Positions 1-6,104 are shown, numbered from the stretch's first letter. The stretch: 6,161 bases of DNA from an uncultured Clostridia bacterium (GCA_947167415.1 CAMVHY010000092.1:1-6161), one strand, 5' to 3'. Translations and numbers: made by a program. Notes: a model not told the origin generated them from the sequence alone.

Positions 1-1054
1 ACAGTATTTTTAACATGGCAAATGCCACATATAAAGCTTCAACATTCATCATATCTAGGCTTGCTATGGTCATAAGCGAACCGTATATAATTACTATTAC
101 AAACATTACGGCTGCTTTGAAAGACACCCCAATAAATTGTTTTAAATAACTTTTGCCTACAGAGCTAAACTCTTGATGAGCAAAAGTAGCAAACGGAATA
201 GGAGCTAAAACGATCATAATATAAATTTCGATCATACGAGATAAAACTATCATTGGCAAAAACACTTCCATGAAAACCCACACTAATCCAGATTGTACCC
301 AAGTTTGAGCCAACATAAGGAAAAGTACTATCGGTCTAATAGCTAGCAAATTATCGGTGAATACTTTTAACGTATTTTCAGTAGGAGAAATATCTATGCT
401 ACTAGCCATTAAATTTAGCCGCAATACCATGTCAGTTCCCACTTCAAAAATCGATCTTAAAATAAATTCTGTATTATCAAGTAAAATTTTACAAACCGCT
501 ACTTTTAACATCAACTTAAAAGGAGATTCAAAACCAGAATTTCTCATGCCTTCAGTTCTTATAGTAATTTGAAATAGTTCAACCATTATTATTAAAGCAA
601 AAACAATCATCGCCGTCGGTTTAATTCCTTCATTCATAAGTTTTATTGACATATAGTACGGGTTAGTCATGCTACCAACCACTACATTTTTATCTTCCCC
701 CTTAAAAATATAATTAATAGGAGACCACGATAAACAACCTAATCTACTTGGACTTGTAATAGAATCATATGCTGAAAAAATATTTGTTATAATCCATGCC
801 ACTAGGTTCTGCTTTCCTTTAGCAATAAGTACAACCACGATCTCGACCACTAATACTACTAGCTCTATAAGTATCGAGACAATCGGGTTAAAATTAATGT
901 TTTTGAATATTTTCATTATTGCCGGCAAAAACGGAACAATTGCGTTAACGGCAGCTTCGAGAATTACACCTGCTATTTGTGCACCCAGAGTTGCTGCAGG
1001 CTCTACAATATTCATTATTGCATTTGCAACAATTGTAAAAAGACCTAAAATCAT
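1..1054 (-). CDS. VirB6/TrbL-like conjugation channel membrane protein (3' end beyond window)
   Basis: Partial: 351 codons stay open from an ATG at 1054 to the left edge, so the C-terminus is missing. The protein is strongly hydrophobic with many membrane segments (about residues 2-45, 57-79, 147-163, 240-265, 267-290 and 310-332). The stretch SRMIEIYIMIVLAPIPFATF (272-291), followed by the charged QEFSSVGKSYLKQF, matches what I recall of the CD0411-like/TrbL-type protein coded after Maff2 in Tn1549/CTn-type elements. That family acts as the VirB6-like inner channel of the T4SS. The first ~90 residues, also hydrophobic, appear to be an extension relative to the usual ~280-290 aa form. The start is supported by AAGGA six bases upstream of the ATG; an in-frame TTG at 1069 with AAGGAG eleven bases upstream is an alternative. 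The gene follows the tandem-module genes after 46 bp and is probably co-transcribed. The family call is firm; the channel role is by analogy. Confidence 0.85.
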   Translation of the reverse strand, partial: MILGLFTIVANAIMNIVEPAATLGAQIAGVILEAAVNAIVPFLPAIMKIFKNINFNPIVSILIELVVLVVEIVVVLIAKGKQNLVAWIITNIFSAYDSITSPSRLGCLSWSPINYIFKGEDKNVVVGSMTNPYYMSIKLMNEGIKPTAMIVFALIIMVELFQITIRTEGMRNSGFESPFKLMLKVAVCKILLDNTEFILRSIFEVGTDMVLRLNLMASSIDISPTENTLKVFTDNLLAIRPIVLFLMLAQTWVQSGLVWVFMEVFLPMIVLSRMIEIYIMIVLAPIPFATFAHQEFSSVGKSYLKQFIGVSFKAAVMFVIVIIYGSLMTIASLDMMNVEALYVAFAMLKIL

Positions 1055-1100
1055 AAAATTTCCTTGCAAAGCAAATACATCTCCTTGTAATTTTATTTAT

Positions 1101-1634
1101 TTACTTATTGATATTACTAAAACTTAAAAGATCCTTTAGCAAAAATGCCACGCAACATATTATGATTCCGCCGACAATTTGCCAAATTCCGGATTCCATA
1201 TTGGGAGCATACGAGTTTTTTAAGCCTTCTGCCAAAACAATCAAACCACATACACTCCAAAAAGATCCTGCAAAAATTATTAATTTATGAGCATAATAAA
1301 ATACTTTTACGACCAAATTATAGTCAAAGCCATAGGTTCTAAAAAGGAACGCTGCTAATATAACTGCAAATCCCCCAGCTATTTGCCATATAGATGCCTG
1401 TAGGTTTGGACCGCTTTTTTGGCTCAAACTCGTAGCAAACCTTACTAAACCTAAAATACTCCAAAAGGATCCTGCAAAAGTGAGAACAAACACAACTACG
1501 TTAATACATGATTCATAAACTAAAACTTTATTTGTATTAGCAATAATAATTGTACTCACCACAGAACCATCACTAATAGATGGTCTAATAATTATTTCAC
1601 GCGTTTCAACTATAAATTTGTCAATTTTTATCAT
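1101..1634 (-). CDS. Tandem Maff2-like (pilin-like) membrane protein, two modules
   Basis: Membrane protein of 177-179 aa made almost wholly of two 53-residue Maff2-like modules (residues 48-100 and 116-168, numbered from a TTG at 1640). Each has helix, short polar loop, helix, with W60/W128, GP or AP in the loop, and WQIAGG/WQIVGG at the start of the second helix. About 45 polar, beta-like residues precede the first module, with no signal peptide. Module 1 shares about 20 of 53 residues with the single Maff2 protein upstream, so these are the most diverged copies. In module 2 the basic loop is altered (LKNSYAP) and cysteines 131, 162 and 163 appear. The start is unclear: the ATG at 1634 directly abuts its GGAG, the TTG at 1640 has no ribosome site, and an ATT at 1625 sits at ideal spacing. 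The gene lies 24-30 bp after the 318-aa gene. I infer a T4SS membrane component and know no named family with this architecture. Confidence 0.8.
   Translation of the reverse strand: MIKIDKFIVETREIIIRPSISDGSVVSTIIIANTNKVLVYESCINVVVFVLTFAGSFWSILGLVRFATSLSQKSGPNLQASIWQIAGGFAVILAAFLFRTYGFDYNLVVKVFYYAHKLIIFAGSFWSVCGLIVLAEGLKNSYAPNMESGIWQIVGGIIICCVAFLLKDLLSFSNINK
1137..1295 (-). repeat. Maff2-like module, second copy in the 179-aa protein
   Basis: A 53-codon module, collinear without gaps with the other four in this window. It keeps FAGSFW, G at position 17, the LA pair, P in the loop and WQIVGG, but has lost the KDK loop residues. The DNA for WQIVGG (1168-1184, plus strand) differs from the Maff2 gene copy at only two of 17 positions. 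Confidence 0.8.
1341..1499 (-). repeat. Maff2-like module, first copy in the 179-aa protein
   Basis: A 53-codon module with AGSFW, a loop reading SLSQKSGPNLQ, and IWQIAGG. It is about 20/53 identical by hand count to the stand-alone Maff2 protein. It shares FAGSFWS with the second copy of the same gene, which suggests that this pair arose by duplication within the gene or was homogenised. Confidence 0.8.
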
Positions 1635-1664
1635 CTCCAAAAAACTGATAAGTTAAATTCAAAC

Positions 1665-2621
1665 TCACATTACTTTTACCACATACGTAAATAAATACGA
1701 AGTCATAATAATCATTATTCCGCCAACAATTTGCCAAATGGCTGATTGCAAAGCGGGTCCAGTCTTGTCCTTAATGGCACCTGCTAATATTATAACTCCC
1801 CAAGCCGACCAAAGAGCGCCACCTACGCGGGTAAATTGTGATGCTAACCGTAGAACCTCGTTTAACAAATTTGGATATTGCGAACTGTTCTTAAACAAAT
1901 AAGTGGCAAATACAATCATCGTTCCACCAACAATTTGCCAAATCGATGTCTGTAATGTCGGACCGTTTTTGTCTTTTAAACTACCTGCTAAAGTAATAGT
2001 ACCCAAAATCATCCAAATAGAACCCCCGAGCACACAAAAATCCGCAACAAAATCAAGAAGCTGTGTTGTATGGACCACCCCTAGCATATTTTCCGATAAT
2101 ATAGAAAAACTTTTCGCTATTTCGTTTTTATAGTTACTTAATTCTTTCTCAATATTATTTTGAATTATATCAATTTCTGATACTTTTTCCCTATATTTAT
2201 CTTTGTTTATCTCTGAACTTTCTTCATCTGTAGGGTCAACCTTTTCATTTTTCCAACCGTTATACTCGTAGCTTACTTGCCTAAAATTACGAGAACAATC
2301 ATTATAAGCGCTACTGGCTGCAGAATAATCATTTGTATATTTTTTAAAATCTTCTGATGCTTTTGTATCCCACACCGCTCCTTGAGATATACCTGAAACA
2401 TCTTCACGCAAAGAGACAACTAAATTCTTTAAACCGTCAACTTCTTTCCCAAGAATCCCAAAAAGACCATCTTTATGTTTTTTATCGAATTTTTCTTGTA
2501 TTTTCTTGAATTTGTCTGAGTAGTACTCACACTTGTCTTCAGCTACCAATCGTTCTACTGATATTAATGATGTCGAAAAAAATACTATCAACACCAAAAT
2601 TAAAATTCTTATCTTTTTCAA
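1665..2621 (-). CDS. Exported protein: signal peptide, charged outer domain, two C-terminal Maff2-like modules
   Basis: 318 aa. Residues 1-27 form a signal peptide (MKKIR, a hydrophobic stretch, possible cleavage after LVA). Residues 28-185 are charged and mostly helical, rich in K/E/D/S/Y, with two cysteines (31 and 109) that could form a disulphide outside the cell. Residues 191-243 and 259-311 are two 53-residue Maff2-like modules, each with two membrane helices joined by a basic loop (LKDKNGP, IKDKTGP) and WQIVGG. Both keep the spacing of the 86-aa Maff2 protein exactly; the second shares about 32/53 residues with it and the first about 28/53. A cleaved signal peptide puts the N-domain outside and the KDK loops in the cytoplasm, a consistent topology. 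The start is TTG with AGGTGAT five bases or so upstream. I infer a pilin-fused surface component of the T4SS (adhesin, tip or base); the outer domain belongs to no family I recognise. Confidence 0.85.
   Translation of the reverse strand: MKKIRILILVLIVFFSTSLISVERLVAEDKCEYYSDKFKKIQEKFDKKHKDGLFGILGKEVDGLKNLVVSLREDVSGISQGAVWDTKASEDFKKYTNDYSAASSAYNDCSRNFRQVSYEYNGWKNEKVDPTDEESSEINKDKYREKVSEIDIIQNNIEKELSNYKNEIAKSFSILSENMLGVVHTTQLLDFVADFCVLGGSIWMILGTITLAGSLKDKNGPTLQTSIWQIVGGTMIVFATYLFKNSSQYPNLLNEVLRLASQFTRVGGALWSAWGVIILAGAIKDKTGPALQSAIWQIVGGIMIIMTSYLFTYVVKVM
1689..1847 (-). repeat. Maff2-like module, second copy in the 318-aa protein
   Basis: This 53-codon module is the closest relative in the window of the stand-alone Maff2 protein, with about 32/53 identical residues. 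It keeps VGGALW, LAGA, KDK, GP and WQIVGGIMI. The DNA for WQIVGG (1720-1736) differs from the Maff2 gene at one of 17 positions. Confidence 0.85.
1893..2051 (-). repeat. Maff2-like module, first copy in the 318-aa protein
   Basis: A 53-codon module with GGSIW, LAGSLKDKNGP and IWQIVGG, about 28/53 identical to the Maff2 protein. The 17 bases at 1924-1940 are identical to 2774-2790 in the Maff2 gene. A 15-residue linker, predicted to lie outside the membrane, separates it from the second module. Confidence 0.85.
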
Positions 2622-2657
2622 ATAATCACCTATTCAAAAGTTTTCCGCTAACAAATA

Positions 2658-2708
2658 TGTCTCCCATTTTATTTTTATTCTTTAATATATTAAATAAAAC
2701 GAGAGACA
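2658..2708 (-). promoter_or_regulatory. 17-bp intercistronic RNA hairpin just after the Maff2 gene
   Basis: On the minus-strand transcript a 17-nt arm (coded by 2692-2708) pairs without a break to a second 17-nt arm (2658-2674) across a 17-nt loop. Two of the pairs are G-U wobbles, which would be A-C mismatches in RNA from the other strand, so the structure fits the operon transcript. It begins ten bases after the Maff2 stop. The bases after it (UAUUUGUU) are only partly U-rich, so it is a poor classical terminator. It may be an RNA stabiliser, a processing site or a leaky terminator that raises Maff2 mRNA over the downstream genes. Confidence 0.6.
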
Positions 2709-2718
2709 GGCATCTATT

Positions 2719-2979
2719 TTACTGAAATTTAATTAATTGACCGAATAAAATTGCCGAAACAAGTATCATGATACCACCAACAATTTGCCAAACGCCGCCT
2801 TGCAAACCTGGACCATTTTTATCTTTTAATGCACCAGCTAAAACAACAATCCCCCAAACTGTCCACAATGCGCCACCGACAATAACAAACTGCACCATAA
2901 ATCCAAAAATACTATTTACTAAATTACCCGTATTTGCGACCGAAAAGGACGGCATTGTAGCTTCAGTACCTTTAAGCAT
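2719..2979 (-). CDS. Maff2 family small two-helix conjugation membrane protein
   Basis: 86 aa, the usual size for Maff2-family proteins, which are coded between the VirD4-like and VirB6-like genes in Tn1549/CTn-type conjugative elements, exactly as here. A polar N-terminus (1-25) leads to helix 1 (about 27-50), a basic loop with LKDKNGPGLQ (51-60), and helix 2 beginning with VWQIVGGIMI (63-72). Two hydrophobic helices joined by a positive loop is also the plan of VirB2-type pilins, so a pilin-like subunit role is plausible but is inference. The start is secure: AGGAGG stands eight bases upstream of the ATG, the strongest ribosome site in the cluster, which suggests high expression. Inverted repeats lie on both sides of the gene. 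It is the unit from which the four extra modules in the next two genes appear to derive. Confidence 0.9.
   Translation of the reverse strand: MLKGTEATMPSFSVANTGNLVNSIFGFMVQFVIVGGALWTVWGIVVLAGALKDKNGPGLQGGVWQIVGGIMILVSAILFGQLIKFQ
2743..2901 (-). repeat. Maff2 module, stand-alone copy
   Basis: Residues 27-79 of the 86-aa protein, used as the reference for the five-fold module: helix 1 with GGALW and WG, a loop LKDKNGP, and helix 2 opening with WQIVGG. The 17 bases at 2774-2790 that encode WQIVGG recur identically at 1924-1940 and with one to a few changes at 1720-1736, 1168-1184 and 1372-1388. Confidence 0.85.
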
Positions 2980-3000
2980 AAATAAAACCTCCTACAAATC

Positions 3001-3047
3001 AAATATAAATAAAAAATAATTATTGCATAATCAAGTGCAAGCTAATT
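3001..3047 (-). terminator. Weak terminator-like hairpin between coupling-protein gene and Maff2
   Basis: On the minus-strand transcript, AATTA-gc-TTGCA (3036-3047) pairs with TGCAATAATT (3018-3027) around an eight-base loop, giving ten pairs with a two-base bulge. A U-rich run follows (3001-3017). The stem is AT-rich and would be weak, so at most partial termination or attenuation is expected. The 99-bp gap otherwise holds only the Maff2 ribosome site. Confidence 0.35.
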
Positions 3048-3078
3048 TTTAACAGAAAACAAATACAAAAATCAAATT

Positions 3079-4974
3079 TTATACGCTTTCACTTTCTGTA
3101 TCAGTAGTATCTTCTTCGTCACTCGAAATGCCAACAACTTTCTCATTAATAAATTTATCAATGCTGTTTTCAAGTTCATCCATGTCAATAAAGTCTTCTA
3201 CTTTTGCATTTATTAAACTATTGACATCAAACGTCCTCGGCAAACTTGCTATTTTAGAGTAAAACATGTTTATTTTTCTCGTATTGGAATCTACAATAAG
3301 GTAAATGTATTTCTTATTATAATCTGAAAGCCATTTATACATTTCATGTTTTTCTATTACATATTTTTTTGATTTAAACGGACGCAAACCACGAATAGAA
3401 AGGATACATTCATCACCTTTGAGTAATCCAACTTCATCCAGTGTGATTAATTCACGTCCGACAACTTGTCCACTATTTGAATAGCTACCGGACTGACCTT
3501 TGCTTTCGGAAGTCGTTCGCAAATCGACAGTCGTTTTTCCAATCATTTTGGAAATATATTCACAAGTCGATTGTTCTTTGCCTCCCAAAAATAAAAGCGT
3601 GTCACAGTTACCGGTAATAGTCTCCCAAGTTTTTTCATATAATGCTTTAATTTGGGCAACATTTTGCAAAATAACATTTACGGACATTTCACGGCTTCGC
3701 ATAGTAGCAATATAAATATCAAAGTTTGGAATTAATCCTATATTTGCAAACTCGTCTAACAAAAACCTAACATGAATTGGCAAACGCCCACCATATTTTT
3801 GTTCTGCTTTTAAAAATAATGAATCGAATAATTGCTGATACATCATTGCTGCCAAGAAATTAAATGTACGATCCGAGTCAGAAAGCATAATAAACAGCGC
3901 TGTTTTTTCCTCACCGATTTTATCTAGCTCGATCGTATCCTCTGACAGCATATCAGAAACAACTTTGATATTAAAAGTAGCTAGACGCACACCAACCGAA
4001 ACTAAGATACTTTTTGCAGTTCTTCCGGCCGCAAGCTTAAACAAATCATATTGCTTACACGCAAAATGCTCAGGCTTTTCCGCTTTTAAATCCTCAAACA
4101 AAATATCCAATGGCGACTTATAATTTTCATTTTCCTCCTTTACTTCTGCCAAGCGCAATAATTCCATTACTGTTGCAATATTTTGCTCGTTTTTTGGAGC
4201 TTCCATTAAAACGAAAGCAAACAATGCTTCCAATAAAGCAGTCTCCGCTTTTTCCCAAAACGGATCCGCTCCACTATTTTTTTTATCACCATTTGTATTC
4301 GTAATCAAATTTGTGATGAGTTTTAAAATATCCTTTTCGTCGTGGACATATTCAAAAAAGTTATAACCGTCACTTTTAGTAAAATCAATCAGATTAAATA
4401 TTTTTATCTTGTAGCCATTTTTTTCTAACATAGTCGCAGTTTCAAGAACAAGACTTCCTTTTGGATCAGTTATAACATAACTCGAATGACATTGCATTAA
4501 ATTTGGTTTTACATAAAATCGTGTTTTACCGCTACCACTACCACCGATTACAACAACATTATTATTTCTAAAAGTTTGCCTTGTATTAATAGACATCCCT
4601 TCTGTCTTTGTAAATAACATATTCATTTTAGGGTCTTTATCTAAAAATGGTTTTATCGTTCTTCTATTTCCCCATTTCGCCGAACCATGTTCGATTCCGC
4701 TCATAAAATTTGTTCTACCTGTAGTTTGATATAAAACAAATACAAACGGCAATAAAGCTGCGATTAAACCACATAAAATAGCCTCTTTGGTTTTAAATAT
4801 AAAAAATGGTTGTGTTTGCAAACTTTCAAATAGCGTCGAAAAACCAAAACTAAATTTGGCAAAAAAATCCCCATCTCCAATTGTATATAAATAAAAAAAT
4901 CTATTGGCAAGGAAAAAACATATAACAGATAAAATAAATGCTAGGAATAACATAGTCTTGTTTAATTTAAGCAC
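3079..4974 (-). CDS. VirD4/TraG-family type IV coupling ATPase
   Basis: T4SS coupling protein, which docks the relaxase-DNA complex at the membrane and powers its passage. Numbered from an upstream TTG at 5016 (645 aa), it shows two N-terminal membrane helices (about 22-44 and 78-98), GSAKWGN (111-117), which is typical of the family, Walker A GGSGSGKT (158-165), TDPKGSL (183-189), Walker B FLLDEFANIG (418-427), and the conserved TMRSREMSVNVILQ segment (438-451). The C-terminal ~38 residues are strongly acidic and end in a D/E/S/T-rich tail. I prefer the GTG at 4974 (631 aa): GGGGAGTGAT stands at the right distance before it, while the TTG at 5016 lies about at the predicted transcription start and lacks a ribosome site. 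It is the first gene of the leftward operon, followed after 99 bp by Maff2. All key ATPase motifs look intact. Confidence 0.95.
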   Translation of the reverse strand: MLKLNKTMLFLAFILSVICFFLANRFFYLYTIGDGDFFAKFSFGFSTLFESLQTQPFFIFKTKEAILCGLIAALLPFVFVLYQTTGRTNFMSGIEHGSAKWGNRRTIKPFLDKDPKMNMLFTKTEGMSINTRQTFRNNNVVVIGGSGSGKTRFYVKPNLMQCHSSYVITDPKGSLVLETATMLEKNGYKIKIFNLIDFTKSDGYNFFEYVHDEKDILKLITNLITNTNGDKKNSGADPFWEKAETALLEALFAFVLMEAPKNEQNIATVMELLRLAEVKEENENYKSPLDILFEDLKAEKPEHFACKQYDLFKLAAGRTAKSILVSVGVRLATFNIKVVSDMLSEDTIELDKIGEEKTALFIMLSDSDRTFNFLAAMMYQQLFDSLFLKAEQKYGGRLPIHVRFLLDEFANIGLIPNFDIYIATMRSREMSVNVILQNVAQIKALYEKTWETITGNCDTLLFLGGKEQSTCEYISKMIGKTTVDLRTTSESKGQSGSYSNSGQVVGRELITLDEVGLLKGDECILSIRGLRPFKSKKYVIEKHEMYKWLSDYNKKYIYLIVDSNTRKINMFYSKIASLPRTFDVNSLINAKVEDFIDMDELENSIDKFINEKVVGISSDEEDTTDTESESV

Positions 4975-4980
4975 TTTTTT

Positions 4981-4990
4981 ATCACTCCCC
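4981..4990 (-). promoter_or_regulatory. Ribosome binding site that fixes the coupling-protein start
   Basis: GGGGAGTGAT on the minus strand resembles the full anti-Shine-Dalgarno complement AGGAGGTGAT and ends six bases before the GTG at 4974. It lies inside the reading frame extended to 5016, and so argues for the shorter protein. Confidence 0.65.
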
Positions 4991-5016
4991 GTAAAAAAAT
5001 TATTTTTATAAAACAA

Positions 5017-5216
5017 ATCTCATACTATAAAGGTGCTTTTTTTTTGTCAATCGAAATATTTTTGCATACATAACTACTAAATAAGATTAATATTATTTTG
5101 TTGAGAAAAATATTTTTTATGAGCAAATTTATTTTTGAAGCAAAAAAAATTATCAGCTATGTATATTATTATTTTCGAAATAAAAAATTGTTTTATGTAA
5201 TTAAGGGGTAATTGTT
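5017..5216. other. Divergent AT-rich intergenic region between the T4SS operon and murB
   Basis: About 200 bp, very AT-rich. It holds the leftward promoter at 5022-5050 and the murB ribosome site (AAGGGG near 5203-5208). An A/T-rich imperfect hairpin (TTTTTG-aag-CAAAAA near 5132-5147) and a short TTTCGAAA palindrome near 5172 have no clear role. A weak murB promoter candidate is TTGAAG at 5135 with TATGTA at 5158 (17-bp spacer, poor -10). No attachment repeats or tRNA end are seen. Confidence 0.6.
5022..5050 (-). promoter_or_regulatory. Sigma-A-type promoter of the leftward T4SS operon
   Basis: On the minus strand a perfect TTGACA (5045-5050) is followed by a 17-bp spacer that opens with an A-run, then TAGTAT (5022-5027), 4 of 6 to the consensus -10. 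Transcription would start near 5015, leaving a leader of about 40 bases before the GTG at 4974 with its ribosome site in between. Confidence 0.7.
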
Positions 5217-6104
5217 GTGATAAAAAATTTTTTTCAAACAAATTTTGTTGGTGGTGTATTTTTTGACGAACCGATGAAAAAACATACATCATTTAAAATC
5301 GGTGGCAATACAGATGTTTTATTTTTGCCGAAAAATAAATCAGATGTGATTAAAGTAATAAATTTTTGTACAGAGAATCATATAAAATATTTTGTAATGG
5401 GAAATGGAACAAATTTATTGATTTCAGATGCAGGATTTCGAGGCGTAATAATAAAAATAAATAAAAAAATGAACGTCGTAAAAATAAATTATGAGAAAAA
5501 AGAGATTTGGGCAGAAGCAGGAATTCTATTAAGTGTTTTGGCAAATCGAGCATTGGAAAATAATTTTTCAGGAATGGAATTTGCTTCAGGAATTCCGGGA
5601 ACTCTAGGTGGAGCAATTTGTATGAATGCCGGAGCTTATGGGCGTGAAATAAAAGATATTTTTGTTTCTGCGGAAGTTTTATATAAAAATAAAATAAAAA
5701 TCATGGAAGATTTAAAATTTGATTATAGAAAAAGTTTAATAAATAAAAATTATGTTGTTCTGTCAGCAAAAATAAAATTAAATGCTGGAAGTTATGATGA
5801 AATAAAAAGTAAAATGGAGGAGTATAAAATAAAACGTAAAAATTCTCAGCCATTAAATTTTTTTAGTGCTGGAAGTACATTTAAACGACCAAAAAATAAT
5901 TTTGCAGGAAAATTAATAATGGACGCGGGACTTGCAGGTTATAAAATTGGAGGAGCTTGTGTTTCAAAAAAACATTGTGGATTTATAATTAATTTGGGTA
6001 ATGCAACAGCAAAAGATGTTTTGGATTTAAGTAATTATGTAAAACAAGTTGTTTATGAAAAATTTGGCGTGCAACTCGAAGAAGAAATAAAGTTTTTATC
6101 ATAG
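5217..6104 (+). CDS. murB: UDP-N-acetylenolpyruvoylglucosamine reductase
   Basis: 295 aa, normal full length. MurB is the cytoplasmic FAD enzyme that reduces UDP-GlcNAc-enolpyruvate to UDP-MurNAc with NADPH, the second committed step of peptidoglycan synthesis. Visible motifs: KHTSFKIGG (22-30) and GNGTNLLISDAGFRG (62-76) of the FAD domain; ASGIPGTLGGAICMNAGAYG (123-142), the flavin and phosphate loop; YRKS (170-173) with the family's active-site Tyr/Arg; SAGSTFKRP (217-225) with the proton-donor Ser220; CGFIINLGNATAKDV (254-268); and the C-terminal LEEEIKF with the active-site Glu (288 or 290). The start GTG has AAGGGG eight bases upstream. It is transcribed away from the T4SS genes and by eye looks more AT-rich, with heavy use of AAA and ATA. 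This fits a resident chromosomal gene next to an acquired module, although no base-composition test was run. Confidence 0.96.
   Translation: MIKNFFQTNFVGGVFFDEPMKKHTSFKIGGNTDVLFLPKNKSDVIKVINFCTENHIKYFVMGNGTNLLISDAGFRGVIIKINKKMNVVKINYEKKEIWAEAGILLSVLANRALENNFSGMEFASGIPGTLGGAICMNAGAYGREIKDIFVSAEVLYKNKIKIMEDLKFDYRKSLINKNYVVLSAKIKLNAGSYDEIKSKMEEYKIKRKNSQPLNFFSAGSTFKRPKNNFAGKLIMDAGLAGYKIGGACVSKKHCGFIINLGNATAKDVLDLSNYVKQVVYEKFGVQLEEEIKFLS

Noticed and set aside
1051..1080. Nine-codon upstream frame (ATG at 1080) whose TGA overlaps the ATG of the VirB6-like gene
   Set aside because: AAGGAG directly abuts its ATG, leaving no spacer, and such short frames are common by chance. Translational coupling is possible but unsupported.
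357..1127. Plus-strand frames at 357-572 and 897-1127
   Set aside because: They lie opposite a continuous minus-strand frame that encodes a recognisable VirB6/TrbL-like protein, and show no domain or ribosome site.
1108..3019. Plus-strand open frames at 1108-1290, 1903-2133 and 2768-3019 that share PPTICQ and PAK motifs and look like a small repeated family
   Set aside because: They are the antisense of the five Maff2 modules: PTICQ is the reverse reading of the conserved WQIVGG codons. They lack ribosome sites, and the minus-strand genes explain the resemblance.
2980..3040. Possible separate promoter for Maff2 (TTGATT with TATTTA at 17 bp)
   Set aside because: The -10 matches only 3 of 6 in a very AT-rich stretch, so it is not distinguishable from chance.
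5030..5045. AAAGGTGC followed by a T-run on the plus strand, resembling a terminator
   Set aside because: The stem would be only four pairs, no plus-strand gene ends before it, and the T-run is the spacer of the leftward promoter.
5077..5616. Minus-strand frames at 5077-5292 and 5350-5616
   Set aside because: They are antisense to murB and the AT-rich gap, with low-complexity L/F/K-rich translations and no family features.
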